Notes: generated from the sequence alone by a model not told the origin. A DNA stretch of 64,000 nt from Alphaproteobacteria bacterium (GCA_026400815.1 JAPLOI010000075.1:178929-242928), one strand, 5' to 3'; positions 1 through 11,500 are shown, counted from the stretch's first letter. Numbers and translations are program-made.

Positions 1-2
1 CC

Positions 3-134
3 GCCCTGGCCAACGATGTCGGCCTGCTGGCGGAGATGGCCGATCCCGCCACCGGCCGCCTGCTCGGCAACTTTCCGCAGGCCTTCAGCCACGCCGCCCT
101 GATTTCAGCGGCGGCGCGGCTGGCGGAGGCCTGA
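3..134 (+). CDS. C-terminal end of a GH15-family glycoside hydrolase (partial)
   Basis: Only the last 43 codons lie in the window; the gene begins before base 1. The tail contains [17 protein letters not shown], the usual C-terminal segment of bacterial GH15 proteins (glucoamylase or trehalase type), which form an alpha/alpha barrel and hydrolyse alpha-linked glucosides. The catalytic acids lie upstream and cannot be seen, so the substrate is unknown. The stop TGA is 7 bases from the end of the convergent RTX gene. Confidence 0.7.
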   Translation, partial: ALANDVGLLAEMADPATGRLLGNFPQAFSHAALISAAARLAEA

Positions 135-141
135 GCCCCCG

Positions 142-3100
142 TTACAGGATGAACCAGCTCGCGTCCGGCGTGCCCACCGGCCGCACGAAGATCGTGAGGT
201 CGGCGGCAAAGTCGCCATTCGTGTCGCCCAGGATAGACACGCGCGTACCGTCCAGCGCCCACACCAAGGAGCCCGCGCCGGAGAACCCGGCACCCTGCGT
301 GGGGTTGAAGGTGAAGGCATCGTTGGCCAACGTGCCAGCAACGGCGTCGATCGCCGACAGGTCCAGCTTCTCCCCAAGGCCCGGGTTGAAATCCTGGATC
401 GTCGTGGCGTTGGTGGCACTGGTGCCGATCGCGGCCTGCAGGAAGCGGAAGCTGTCCACCCCGGCATTGCCCGTCACCGTGTCCAGCCCGCCGCCGAGCA
501 GGAACAGGTCCGCCGCCGTGCCGCCGGTCAGCGTCTGGTTGGCCGCGGTGCTCACGAAGTCGTCATTCAGGATCACGCCCTGCGCCGTGGCGGTGCCGAT
601 CACCGCCCCGCCCGTGGGGCTGGCCAGCGTGACCGCGAAGCGCTCGTTTGCCTCCTGCGCCTCATCCGCCCGCACGTTGATGGTCACGGTGCGCGAGACC
701 TGGCCTTCGGTGAAGCTGATGGTACCGGTCGGGAACACCCCGTTGGCAAAATCCGCCGCGGTGGCGGGCGTGGTGCCGCTGCCGGTGGCACCCGCCACGG
801 AGAAGCCCACGGTCTGCGCCACGTTGGTGCCGCCGGTGCGCGTCACGGAGAAGGTGAAAGCCGATGTGGCGCCGGTGGGGCCATTGCCTTCCGCCCGGCT
901 GGCGGCGACCGCCGCGATCGAAACCGTGGATTCGTCGGTCAGGATGATGCCGCGCTGGCTGGGGGTGGAAATGGCGGCCCCGGTGGCGTTGGCGAGCGTA
1001 AGTTCGAACACCTCGTCATCCTCGAAGACCGTATCGCCCGCCACGTTCACCGTCACGGTCTTGGTCACTTCGTTCGCCGCGAAGGTCAGCGTGCCAGACG
1101 GCAGCACGCCGCCGGTGAAATCCGCCGCATCCGCCGGACCGGCCAGGGCATCGCCGACAAGCCCGGTCACGGCGAAATTCACCGTGCTGACCCCTGTGGT
1201 CGTGCCCTGGCGCTGAACCGTGAACACGAAGGCGCGCGGGCCAGTGTTGCCCTCGGCCTGCCGCAGGTTGCCGCTGGCCAACACGCGCAGGCTGGTGTCG
1301 TCGTTCTGGATGATCCCCTGGGCGCTGGGGGTCGCAATCTGCGCCCCATTGGTGGGGCTGGCCAGCACCACCGCGAAGCGCTCGGAAAGCTCGCCCAGCG
1401 TGTCCGCGGCAACTGGCACGCTGATCACCCGGCTGGTCTCGCCCACCGCAAAGCTCACCACCCCGGTCGGCAACACCCCGCCCGCGAAATCCGCCGCATC
1501 CGCCGGCTGCGTGCCCGATCCGGTCGTGCCATTCACCGACCACGCCACATTCTGCGCAACCCCGGTGCCCCCGCTGCGCGTGACCGTGAAGGTGAAGGGC
1601 GTGGTGGCCCCGGCCCCCCCTGTCCCCTCCGCCTTGTTGGCGCTGGTGGCCGCGATCGACAGCTGGGAGTCGTCGCTCTGGATAACCGCGCCCAGGCTGG
1701 GGCCAGAGATCGCCGCCCCGGTGGCGCCAGACAACACCAGCTGGAAGCCTTCATCGGCCTCCTGTGCCGTGTCGCCCGAAACCTGAACGGTAACGGTCTT
1801 GCTCGTCTCGCCGCCCAGGAAGGTCAACGCACCGCTGGGCAGCACGCCGCCCACGAAATCGGCCGCATCAGCCTGGGCCGCGCCCGTGCCCGTCACGGAA
1901 TACGCCACCGTGCTGGTGCCGGTAACGATGCCCTGGCGCTGCACCACGAAGCTGTAGGAGCGGACCCCGCTATCGCCTTCGGCTTGCGTCATCGCCCCGC
2001 CCGCCACAACGCGCAGGCTTGTGTCGTCGTTCTGGATAATGCCACCCGCGCTCGCCGTGTCCAGCACGGCCCCACCCGTGGGGCTGGACAGCGTCACGGC
2101 AAAGCGGTCGTTCGATTCGCCCAGAATATCTGCGGCCACCGGCACGCTGATCACCCGGCTCGTCTCGCCGGCCGCGAAGGTCAGCACGCCCGAGGGCAGC
2201 ACGCCACCCGCGAAATCCGTTGCATCCGCCGGCTGCGTGCCGGCGCCGGCCACACCGGCCACCGACCATGCCACCGTCTGCTGCACGCCGGGCGTGCCCG
2301 TACGGGTTACCGTGAAGGTGAACTGGGTCGTCGCTCCCGCCGCTCCAGTGCCCTCCGGCTTGTTTGCGCTGGTCGCCGCGATCGAGAGGCCATTGTCGTC
2401 GTTCAGGATCGTGCCGGTCGCCGTGCTGGTGCCGATGGCGCCACTGCTGGGGGCGGAAATCGCCACCTGAAAGCCCTCGTTCGCCTCCGCCGTGGCATCG
2501 CGCGCCACGTTGATCGTTACCGTCCGGCTGGCCTCGCCCGCCGCGAAGCTCACGGTGCCGGAAGGCAGCACGCCGCCGGTGAAATCCGCCGCGATGGCCG
2601 GGGCACTGCCGCCGCCGGTCACGCTGAACGCCACCGATCCGGCGCCCACCGTACTGCCCGTGCGCTGGACCAGGAAGGTGAAGGCAGTGCTGCCGCTGCC
2701 ATTGCCCTCCGCCAGGGCGGCAGAGCTAGCCGCGATCGAGTAGGTGTTGGGGGTTGGCGGGACCGGTACGGTCACGTCGCTGAACTTCAGCTGCTCGATG
2801 TTCGTCAGCGTGTCCTTGCCGTCCGCGCCGGTCACGGTCACCACGCCGCTCGGCCCGGCGGTCACCGTGTACGTGGCCGAGGCGCCGGAGAACACGGCGG
2901 TGTCCTCGCCGCCCGCACCATCGATGATGTCGTCGCCCAGCCCGCCCTGCAGCACATTGGCGCCGGCATCGCCGGTCAGCGTATCGGCAAACTCCGTGCC
3001 GTTCGCATTCTCGATGCCAAGCAGCGTATCGACGCTGCCGAAGCCGTCGGTGGCGCTGCCCTTGCCCAGCCCGCCACTGCCAAGGTTCACCGTCACGCCC

Positions 3101-5346
3101 GCGGCCCCGCCATCGGCGATGTCGCGGGTGTAATCCACGGTGTCGATGCCGCCGGCGCCGTTGATCACGTCGGCGCCGTTCAGGCCCTGGAAGCGGTTAT
3201 TGTTGCCGTCGCCGGTCAGCGTGTCGCCGGCCAGCGCGTTGCTGCCGCGCACATCCTCGAAGCCCGCCAGCGTATCGGTGTCGCCGAACCCGTCCGTCGC
3301 GGTGCCCAGCGTCAGGTTCACCGTCACCGCCGCCTTGCCGCCGTACTGGGCATCGCGGTCGTAGCGCGCCATATCGGTGCCGGCGCCGCCAGCGAGCGTG
3401 TCCGCCCCCCTCAGGCCGGTGATCTGGTTCGCACCGCCATTGCCGGTGATGGTATCGGCAGCACTGGTGCCGCGGACGTTCTCAATGCCGGTGAAGCTGT
3501 CGGTCCCGCCCAGCGGGTCGACGACCGAGCCTTTGGTCAGGTCCAGCGTGATGCCCACGCTGTTCGTGAAGTCGGCATAGCTGATCTGGTCGGCCCCGCC
3601 CGAGCCGCCCTTCACCGTGTCGTTGCCGGCGCCCGGCTCGATATACACGGAATAGGCGCCACCGTTCAGGATGTCGTCCCCGCCGCGCCCCATCAGCCCG
3701 TACGAGGTGCCCGGGGGCAGCGTGGCGTCGCCGCCCGTCAGCGTGTCGGCGAAGCTCGAGCCAACCACCTGCTCGATCGAGGTCAGAGTGTCGATGTTGC
3801 CGAACCCGTCCGTCGCGGTCCCGGCAGCCAGGTTCACCGTTACGCCGGCGGCACCGCCGAACAGCGCATCCACCGAATAGTCGGCCGTGTCGATGCCACC
3901 CGCGCCATCCAGCGTGTCGTTGCCGGCCATGCCCTGCAGCAGGTTGGCATTGTCGTCGCCGGTCAGCGTGTCCGCCAGCGCCGAGCCGCGGATGTCTTCG
4001 ATCGAGACCAGCGTATCCGTGTCGCCGAACCCGTCGATGGCGGTCCCCGTAGCGAGGTTGACGGTCACGCCCTTGGTGCCACCGTACTGGGCATCGCGGT
4101 CATAGCGCACCTGGTCAGTGCCGGCGCCACCATTGATCGAATCGTTGCCGGCCAGCCCGCGAACGAAGTTGTTCAGGCTGTTGCCGATGATGGTGTCGGC
4201 ATTCCGCGTCCCGCGCACACCCTCGATGCTGCCGAACAGTGTGTCGGTGCCGCCATAGGGGTCGGCAACGGTGTTGTTCGCCAGGTCGAACGTGGCGCCC
4301 TTGTCCCCGGTGTATTCGGCATAGCTCACCTGGTCGGCGCCGTTGCCGCCGGTGATCTTGTCGTTGCCCGCGCCGGGCTCCACGTACAGGTCCCAGGTGC
4401 CGGCGATGATCGTGTCGTCCCCGCCCAGCCCATAGGCCTCGTAGCTGACACTGTTCGCCAGCAACAGGTTGCCGCCGGTCAGCGTGTCCGCCACCTCGGT
4501 GCCGACCACGGCCTCGATATTGGTGAAACTGTCAGTCTTGCCGAACCCGTCCGTGCCGGAGCCGGTGGCCAGGTTCACCACCACGCCCAGCGCACCGCCG
4601 TACTGCGCATCCCGGTTGTAGCGGATCTGGTCGACCCCCGCCCCGCCATCCACCACATCCGCGCCGCCCAACGGCTCGAACCGGTTGTCGGCGGCATTGC
4701 CCGTCAACGTGTCGGCGAAGTTGGTGCCGCGCACGCCCTCGATGCCGCTGAAGCTATCGGTGTTGCCCCAGGCATCGGTCACGGTGGCCTTGGTAAGGTC
4801 CACGGTCACGCCCTTGGTCACCGTCGCGTCGCCATTGGCATTGGCGTAGGACAGGATGTCGCGTGTCCCGTCGCCGCCATCCACCGTATCGGTGCCCCGG
4901 CCAGGCTCGATGTAGTCATCCCCCGCGAAGCCGCTGATCGTGTCGTTGCCCGCGCCCCCGAACAGCGAGTCGTTCCCGGTGGAACCGTTCACCGTGTCGT
5001 TGCCCGACAGCAGGAAGTTGAACACATTGCCCAGGCTCACCTGCCACGTATTGTAGAAATCGACAGCGGGAACCGACAGGCCAGCAAACCCGGCGAGCTG
5101 GGTGGCGAAATCGGCCTGGTACAGCGTGATGTTCTGGATGGTCCCGGCCGTCGGCACCATTTCGCCGCCGCCGATATCCGTCAGCACGAAGCCGGTGCCA
5201 ACGATGGCGACGATCGTGCCATCGGGGTTCTGCACATTGATAAAAATGGAGGAGGAGCCAAGCAGGCCGCCGCCATCGCCGGTCTGGAAGAACTTGGAGG
5301 AGGTAACGCCCGCGCCGAGCGCGTTCATGATGGTGTAGCTGGCCAT
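142..5346 (-). CDS. Giant RTX / Calx-beta repeat surface or secreted protein
   Basis: 1734 residues. I chose the ATG at 5346 because GGGAG lies 8 bases upstream; the frame is open 30 codons further but starts there without a ribosome site. Residues about 1-140 form a unique head. Residues about 140-860 hold repeated RTX nonapeptides such as GGAGNDTISG, alternating with a longer unit containing VTVNLATG and DTLTG. Residues about 868-1597 are six Calx-beta domains, each ending near ILNDD or IIQNDD. The last ~135 residues resemble the serralysin/RTX C-terminal export module (FLLGGGLDTVTGN, then IQDFNPG). The family is secreted by type I systems and acts as calcium-stiffened adhesins or surface layers. 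No type I exporter gene is in the window. The protein has no catalytic motif that I recognise, so the role as adhesin is inferred. Confidence 0.85.
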   Translation of the reverse strand: MASYTIMNALGAGVTSSKFFQTGDGGGLLGSSSIFINVQNPDGTIVAIVGTGFVLTDIGGGEMVPTAGTIQNITLYQADFATQLAGFAGLSVPAVDFYNTWQVSLGNVFNFLLSGNDTVNGSTGNDSLFGGAGNDTISGFAGDDYIEPGRGTDTVDGGDGTRDILSYANANGDATVTKGVTVDLTKATVTDAWGNTDSFSGIEGVRGTNFADTLTGNAADNRFEPLGGADVVDGGAGVDQIRYNRDAQYGGALGVVVNLATGSGTDGFGKTDSFTNIEAVVGTEVADTLTGGNLLLANSVSYEAYGLGGDDTIIAGTWDLYVEPGAGNDKITGGNGADQVSYAEYTGDKGATFDLANNTVADPYGGTDTLFGSIEGVRGTRNADTIIGNSLNNFVRGLAGNDSINGGAGTDQVRYDRDAQYGGTKGVTVNLATGTAIDGFGDTDTLVSIEDIRGSALADTLTGDDNANLLQGMAGNDTLDGAGGIDTADYSVDALFGGAAGVTVNLAAGTATDGFGNIDTLTSIEQVVGSSFADTLTGGDATLPPGTSYGLMGRGGDDILNGGAYSVYIEPGAGNDTVKGGSGGADQISYADFTNSVGITLDLTKGSVVDPLGGTDSFTGIENVRGTSAADTITGNGGANQITGLRGADTLAGGAGTDMARYDRDAQYGGKAAVTVNLTLGTATDGFGDTDTLAGFEDVRGSNALAGDTLTGDGNNNRFQGLNGADVINGAGGIDTVDYTRDIADGGAAGVTVNLGSGGLGKGSATDGFGSVDTLLGIENANGTEFADTLTGDAGANVLQGGLGDDIIDGAGGEDTAVFSGASATYTVTAGPSGVVTVTGADGKDTLTNIEQLKFSDVTVPVPPTPNTYSIAASSAALAEGNGSGSTAFTFLVQRTGSTVGAGSVAFSVTGGGSAPAIAADFTGGVLPSGTVSFAAGEASRTVTINVARDATAEANEGFQVAISAPSSGAIGTSTATGTILNDDNGLSIAATSANKPEGTGAAGATTQFTFTVTRTGTPGVQQTVAWSVAGVAGAGTQPADATDFAGGVLPSGVLTFAAGETSRVISVPVAADILGESNDRFAVTLSSPTGGAVLDTASAGGIIQNDDTSLRVVAGGAMTQAEGDSGVRSYSFVVQRQGIVTGTSTVAYSVTGTGAAQADAADFVGGVLPSGALTFLGGETSKTVTVQVSGDTAQEADEGFQLVLSGATGAAISGPSLGAVIQSDDSQLSIAATSANKAEGTGGAGATTPFTFTVTRSGGTGVAQNVAWSVNGTTGSGTQPADAADFAGGVLPTGVVSFAVGETSRVISVPVAADTLGELSERFAVVLASPTNGAQIATPSAQGIIQNDDTSLRVLASGNLRQAEGNTGPRAFVFTVQRQGTTTGVSTVNFAVTGLVGDALAGPADAADFTGGVLPSGTLTFAANEVTKTVTVNVAGDTVFEDDEVFELTLANATGAAISTPSQRGIILTDESTVSIAAVAASRAEGNGPTGATSAFTFSVTRTGGTNVAQTVGFSVAGATGSGTTPATAADFANGVFPTGTISFTEGQVSRTVTINVRADEAQEANERFAVTLASPTGGAVIGTATAQGVILNDDFVSTAANQTLTGGTAADLFLLGGGLDTVTGNAGVDSFRFLQAAIGTSATNATTIQDFNPGLGEKLDLSAIDAVAGTLANDAFTFNPTQGAGFSGAGSLVWALDGTRVSILGDTNGDFAADLTIFVRPVGTPDASWFIL
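556..2745 (-). repeat. Six tandem Calx-beta domain repeats inside the RTX gene
   Basis: Six units of about 120 residues (about 365 bp each). Each carries ADFxGGVLPSGxxxF, a [S/T]-[R/K]-x-[I/V] strand and a closing acidic turn (NDD, SDD or DES). Units 2, 4 and 6 open with an SIAA-type strand and units 3 and 5 with an LRV-type strand, so two subtypes alternate. This suggests expansion by duplication of a two-domain block. Confidence 0.85.
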
Positions 5347-5457
5347 GGCGTTGGCTCCCGTCGCAAAAAAAGTGCAGTTCTTGCCAGCGGAGATTACGCT
5401 CCGTCCTATCGACAGGCAAGAGCATTCAACCCACAAATATCCGGTACCGCAATAAAA

Positions 5458-8400
5458 TCAGGCCGTTACAATCTGTTTCCGCCGCCGTCCCCGCAGCGCC
5501 AAATACACCACCGGCGTCGTGTACAGCGTCAGCATCTGGCTCACCACCAGCCCGCCCACCACCGTCAGCCCCAGCGGCTGGCGCAGCTCCGCCCCCGTAC
5601 CGGTCGCAATCGCCAGCGGCACCGCCCCCAGCAGGGCGGCCAGCGTCGTCATCATGATCGGCCGGAACCGCTCCACCGCCGCCTGCCGTATCGCCGCCAC
5701 CCCATCCATCCCGCGCTGCCGTTCCAGCTCCAGCGCGAAATCCACCATCATGATGGCGTTCTTCTTCACGATCCCCATCAGCAGCAGAATGCCGATGATC
5801 GCCATCGCCGAAAGCTCCGTCTCCGTTGCCCACAGCACCAGCAGCGCCCCCAGGCCCGCGGAGGGCAGGGTGGACAGGATCGTGATCGGCTGCACCAGGC
5901 TCTCGTACAGCACCCCCAGCACGATATAGATCGCCAGCAGCGCCGCCCCGATCAGTAGCGGCTGGGTGGAAAGACTGTCTGCCAGCCAGCGCGAATTGCC
6001 GGCGAAACTGGTGCGCACCGTATCCGGCATGCGCATTTCCCACGCCACGCGCTGCACCGTGGCCAGGCCCGTACCCGCCGGCATGCCCGGCGCCAACGAA
6101 AACGTGATCGTGGCCGCCGGCGACTGCCCCTGATGCCGCACCGCCAGCGGCGCCCCGCCGCGCTCCAGCCGCACCAGGCTGCCCAACGGCACCTGCCGCC
6201 CGCCTGTCGCGCCCACATACACCCGGTTCAACCCCTCGGGGTCCGCCTGCAACGCCTGGGCGATCTCCTCGATCACCCGATACTGGTTGCGCGCCGTGTA
6301 GATGATCGAGATCTGCCGCTGCGCGAACGCATTGTTCAGCGCCGCGGTGATCGCCGAAACCGAAACCCCCAGCCGTGCCGCCGCCTCCCGGTCGATCACC
6401 ACGTTCACCTGCGGCCCCGCCCGGTCCTGGTCGCTGGAAACATCCGTGATCCCCGGCTCCTCGCGCAGCCGGTCCACCAGCAGCTGGGACCACTCGCGCA
6501 GCAGGCCGAGATCCTCGCTCAGCAGCACGAACTGGTTGCTGCTCCCCTGCCGCCCGCCGCCGCGCATTTCCTGCGCCGACCAGGTGAACGCCTGGATCCC
6601 CGCCAGCCCCGCAAGCTGCGGCCGCAACCGCGCCACCACCTGCTCGGCCGAAACCCCGCGCTCCGCCACCGGCTTCAACCCGATCACCAGCTGCCCGCGA
6701 TTGAGCGAAGCCCAGCCGGAGGTCACCCCGATATTCGACCCGATCTGCGCCACCGCCGGATCGCGCTCGATGATCTCGATCACCCGCCGCTGCCGCTCCG
6801 CCATCGCCGCGAAGGAAATCTCCGGCCCCGCGATCACCGCCCCCTGCAGCATCCCGGTATCCTGGATCGGCATGAACCCCTTGGGCACCTGGCCATACAT
6901 CCACACCGTCAGCCCCAGTATCCCCACCGTCACCGCCAGCATCAGCCAGCGCACCCGCAGCGCGAGATCGAGCGAGCGCGCATAGCCACGCTGCAACCCC
7001 GCCAGCGCCCGCTCCACCCCCCGATCCATCGCGCCCAGCAGCCCGCGCGGGGGCAGGGGCCGCGCCCGCATGAACTGCCCCATCATCATCGGCGTCAGGC
7101 TCAAGGACACCACCGCGGAAATCGCGATCGCCACCGTCAGCACCACGGCGAACTCATGGAACATCCGCCCCAAAATGCCGCCCATGAACAAAATCGGGAT
7201 GAACACCGCCACCAGGGAGATGCTGATCGAGATCACCGTGAACCCGATCTGCGCCGCCCCATCCAGCGCCGCCCGCAGCGGCGATTTCCCCATCTCCGCA
7301 TGCCGCGCCACGTTCTCGATCATCACGATGGCATCGTCGACAACGAACCCCACCGCAATCGTCAGCGCCATCAGCGAGAAGTTGTTCACCGAGAAGCCCA
7401 GCAGGTACATCGCCGCCAGGCTCCCCGCCAACGACAGCGGCACCGTCACCGCCGCGGCCAGCGTCGGCACCAGCCGGCGCAGGAACAGCAGCACCACCAG
7501 CAGCACCAGCACGCAGGAGATCAGCAGCGCGTTGCGCACCTCCGCCACGCTGGCGCGGATCGTCTGGGTCCGGTCCACGATCACCGTCATCGCCACGTCG
7601 GGCGGCATCCAGGCCTGAAGCTGCGGCAGCAACGCCTTGATGCGGTCCACCGTCTCGATCACGTTGGCCCCGGCCGCCTTGGTCACGTTCATCAGGATCG
7701 CCGGCTTCGTTCCCAGCCACGCCGCCAGCCGCGCGTTGGTCACGCCGTCCACCACCTCGGCCACGTCCCCCAGCCGCACCACGCCGCCGCCCGGCACGGT
7801 CTTCAGCACCAGCGGGCGATACTCGGCCGCGCGCACCATCTGCCCGTTCAGCCCGATCAGCTCCGCCTGAACCTCCCCGTCGAACCCGCCGGTGGGCCCG
7901 AACACATTGCTGAGCCGGATCGCGTTGAACACGTCCTGCCCCGAAAGCCCCGCCGCCGCCAGCGCCGCCGGGTCCAGCCGCACCCGCACCGCCGGCTTCT
8001 CCGCGCCATTGATCTGCACGCTGCCCACGCCGTCCAACTGGGAGATGCGCTGGGCGAACACGCTGTCCGTCATGTCGTACAGCTCCGCCATGGAGCGGCT
8101 TTCGGAGGTCAATGCCAGGCTTATGATCGGCGCCGCCGCCGGGTTGAACTTGCGCAGGAACGGCCGCGTCGGCAGGTCCGCGGGCAGATCGGGCGTGGCC
8201 GCGTTGATCGCCGCCTGCACATCCTTCGCCGCGTCGTCGATGTTCCGGCTCAACTCGAACTGGATCACGATGGAGCTGGCCCCCACGGAATTGGTGGAGG
8301 TCAGCTCCGTCACCCCCGCAATCTCCGACAGCCTTCGCTCAATCGGTGCCGCGATCGAATTCGCCATCGTCTCCGGGTCCGCGCCGGGCCGGCTGGCGAA

Positions 8401-8541
8401 CACCACGATGGTGGGAATATCCACATTCGGCAGCGGCGCCACCGGCAGGAACCGCCAAGCCACCAGCCCCGCGATCATCAGCCCCAGCGCCATCAGGATG
8501 GTGCCCACCGGCCGCGCGATGAAGGCGGCGGAAAACCCCAC
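5458..8541 (-). CDS. mdtC: RND multidrug efflux permease, MdtC-like
   Basis: 1027 residues, the usual length of an inner-membrane RND pump. It drives drug export by proton antiport, with two six-helix bundles each followed by a large periplasmic loop. Visible marks are the N-terminal FIARPVGTILMALGLMIAG helix, the FVVDDAIVMIEN segment in TM4 with the paired aspartates of the proton relay, the FNPAAAPI porter-domain segment, and the repeat half beginning near LRVRWLMLAV. It starts 4 bases after the upstream permease stop, so the two are translationally linked. In MdtABC systems two different permeases form a mixed trimer, and the neighbouring gene fits as MdtB. The substrate cannot be read from sequence. 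Confidence 0.93.
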   Translation of the reverse strand: MGFSAAFIARPVGTILMALGLMIAGLVAWRFLPVAPLPNVDIPTIVVFASRPGADPETMANSIAAPIERRLSEIAGVTELTSTNSVGASSIVIQFELSRNIDDAAKDVQAAINAATPDLPADLPTRPFLRKFNPAAAPIISLALTSESRSMAELYDMTDSVFAQRISQLDGVGSVQINGAEKPAVRVRLDPAALAAAGLSGQDVFNAIRLSNVFGPTGGFDGEVQAELIGLNGQMVRAAEYRPLVLKTVPGGGVVRLGDVAEVVDGVTNARLAAWLGTKPAILMNVTKAAGANVIETVDRIKALLPQLQAWMPPDVAMTVIVDRTQTIRASVAEVRNALLISCVLVLLVVLLFLRRLVPTLAAAVTVPLSLAGSLAAMYLLGFSVNNFSLMALTIAVGFVVDDAIVMIENVARHAEMGKSPLRAALDGAAQIGFTVISISISLVAVFIPILFMGGILGRMFHEFAVVLTVAIAISAVVSLSLTPMMMGQFMRARPLPPRGLLGAMDRGVERALAGLQRGYARSLDLALRVRWLMLAVTVGILGLTVWMYGQVPKGFMPIQDTGMLQGAVIAGPEISFAAMAERQRRVIEIIERDPAVAQIGSNIGVTSGWASLNRGQLVIGLKPVAERGVSAEQVVARLRPQLAGLAGIQAFTWSAQEMRGGGRQGSSNQFVLLSEDLGLLREWSQLLVDRLREEPGITDVSSDQDRAGPQVNVVIDREAAARLGVSVSAITAALNNAFAQRQISIIYTARNQYRVIEEIAQALQADPEGLNRVYVGATGGRQVPLGSLVRLERGGAPLAVRHQGQSPAATITFSLAPGMPAGTGLATVQRVAWEMRMPDTVRTSFAGNSRWLADSLSTQPLLIGAALLAIYIVLGVLYESLVQPITILSTLPSAGLGALLVLWATETELSAMAIIGILLLMGIVKKNAIMMVDFALELERQRGMDGVAAIRQAAVERFRPIMMTTLAALLGAVPLAIATGTGAELRQPLGLTVVGGLVVSQMLTLYTTPVVYLALRGRRRKQIVTA

Positions 8542-8545
8542 CGCG

Positions 8546-11500
8546 CTATTCCGCTGCGACCGGCCGCGCCCAGCGCAACCGCAGCCGCTCGAACGCCAGG
8601 TAGATCGCCGGCGTGGTGTACAGCGTCAGCACCTGGCTCAGCAGCAGCCCACCGATGATCGTCACCCCCAGCGGAAAGCGCAGCTCGCTGCCGCTGCCGG
8701 ATTCCAGCGCCAGCGGCAGCGCCCCCAGCAACGCCGCCGCCGTCGTCATCATGATCGGCCGGTAGCGCAGCAGGCACGCCTCGGTAATCGCCGCCTCCGG
8801 CGACAGCCCGCGCGTGCGCTCCGCATCCAGCGCAAAGTCGATCATCATGATCGCGTTCTTCTTCACGATCCCCATCAGCAGCACGATCCCCACCAGCGCC
8901 ACCAGCGACAAATCCTGCCCCGTCACCATCAGCGCCAGCAACGCCCCGATCCCCGCGGAGGGCAGGGTGGACAGGATCGTCACCGGGTGGATGAAGCTCT
9001 CGTACAGCACCCCCAGCACGATGTAGATCACCACGATCGCCGCCAGGATCAGCCATGGCTCGGCCTCCAGCGAACGCCGGAACTCCGCCGCATCGCCGGA
9101 ATAGGCGCCGGTCATCGTCGCCGGCAGCCCGATTTCCTCCTGCGCCCGCGCCACCGCCTGCACCGCCTGCCCCAGCGAGAAACCGGGCGCCAGATTGAAG
9201 CTGATCGTGGCGGAGGGAAACTGATCCTCCCGCGTGATCGAAAGCGGCGCCACGGTGCGCGAAATCGTCGCGAACCCCGCCAGCGGCACCTGCGCCCCAC
9301 CGGTGCCAGGCACCCGCAGCCGCAACAGCGAACTGGGATCAGCCTGCCAGGAGGGGTCGGCCTCCAGCACCACGCGATACTGGTTCGATTGCGCAAAAAT
9401 CGTCGAGATCTGCCGCTGCCCGAACGCGTTGTACAGCGTGTCCTGCACCGCCTGCATCGAAACACCCAGCCGCATCGCGGCATCGCGGTCCACCTGCACC
9501 AGCACGCGGAACCCCTCGCCCTGCTGGTCGGAATTCACCTCCCGCAGCCCCTGCTCCGCCCGCAGCCGCGCCAGCAGCCGTGGCGCCCACTCCGCCAGCG
9601 TCGCCGTCTCCGTATCCACCAGCGTGTACTGGAACTGCGTCCGGCTCACCCGCGTGCCGATCTGGATGTCCTGCACCGGCTGCATGTAGGTCACTAGGCC
9701 CGGGATCGGATACAGCGCCGCCTGCAGCCGCTCGGCGATCTGCTGCGCCGTCGCCTTCCGCTCCGCCCGCGGCCGCAGCACGATCGTCATCCGCCCCGCA
9801 TTGGCGGTCGCATTCACGCTGCCCGCGCCCACGAACACCACCACGCTGGCCACATCCGGGTCCTGCCGCACCACTTGCGCTGCCTGGCCCTGCAACTGCG
9901 CCATGCGCGTGAAGCTCACCGATTGCGCCGCCTCGCTCGTCGCCACGATCACCCCGGTATCCTGCAACGGCAGGAACCCCTTCGGCATCGCCAGGTAGAG
10001 CCCCCCCGTCCCCGCCAGCGTCAGCCCGAACACCACCAGCACCGCCCGCTGCCGCCGCATCGCCCAGCCCAGCGAAACCCGGTACCACCCCAGCGTCGCC
10101 TCGAACCCCCGCTCGAACAACCGCGACACCGCACCCGGCTTCTCCACCCCACGCGGCTTCAGCAGATAGGCGCACATCATCGGCGTCACCGTCAGCGAAA
10201 CCACCGCCGAGACAGTCACCGCCACGCTCAACGTCACCGCGAAGGTGCTGAACAACCGCCCGATCACCCCGGTCATGAACAGCAGCGGAATGAACACCGC
10301 GATCAGCGAAACGGTCAGCGAGATGATGGTGAACCCGATCTGCGCCGACCCTTCATAGGCCGCCGCCAAGGGCGATTTCCCCTCCTCGATATGGCGCACC
10401 ACGTTCTCGATCATCACGATCGCATCGTCCACCACGAACCCCGTCGCGATGGTCAGCGCCATCAGGGAGAGGTTGTCGAGCGAATACCCCAGCAGGTGCA
10501 TCACCCCGAACGTCGCCACCAGCGAAAGCGGCAGCGCCACCGCCGGGATCAGCGTCGCCCGCGGCGAGCGCAGGAACAGGAAGATCACCCCCACCACCAG
10601 CCCGATCGCCAGCATCAGCGTGAACTGCACGTCGCGCACGCTGGCGCGGATCGTCTCGGTGCGGTCCGCCACCACCACCATGCGCAGCTGCGCCGGCAGC
10701 GTGCGCCGCAGCTGGGGCAGGGCGGCCCGCACCCGCTCCACCGTCTCCACGATATTGGCCCCCGGCTGGCGCTGGATATCCACCACCACCGCCGGAATCG
10801 CCGGCGTGGGAGTGCCGTCAGGCCGGGTGCCGAAATACCATGCCCCGGCCCGCACATTCTCCAGCCCGCCCACCACGGTGCCGATATCGGAAAGCCGCAC
10901 CGGCGCCCCCCCGCGCCACGCCACCACCAGCCCGCGATAGGCCTCCGGCGACATCAGCTGGTCGTTGGCGCCCAGCGCGATCGCCTGCCGCGGCCCGTCG
11001 AACCCGCCCTTGGCCCCGTTCACATTCGCCGCCGCGATCGCCTGCCGCACGTCATCCAGCGCAAGCCCGTAGGACGCCACCCGCGCCGGATCCACCCGCA
11101 CCCGCACCGCCGGCCGCATGTTCCCCAGCACGGAAACCCGCCCCACCCCCGAGATTTCCGAAAGCTTGGGCTGCAGCAGCGTATCCGCTGCGTCACTCAC
11201 CCGGTCCATCGTCATGGCATCGGAGAACAGCGCCAGCGTCAGGATCGGCGCATCCGCCGGGTTCACCTTCGCATACACCGGTGGGTAGGGCAGGTTCGCC
11301 GGCAATGTCCCCGCCGCCGCATTGATCGCCGCCTGCACATCCTGCGCCGCCGCATCGATGCTGCGCCCCAGCGTGAAGGTCAGCGTAATCTGGCTGGTCC
11401 GCTCCGAACTGACGGAGGTCATGGATTCCAACCCCTGGATCTGCCCGAACTGCCGCTCCAGCGGCGCCGTGATCAGGTTGGAAATCACCTCCGGGGAGGC

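Noticed and set aside
1984..5958. A 1324-codon open frame antisense to the RTX gene
   Set aside because: Its composition is Arg/His/Gly/Pro-rich mirror sequence without motifs; it is the GC-driven shadow of the repeats.
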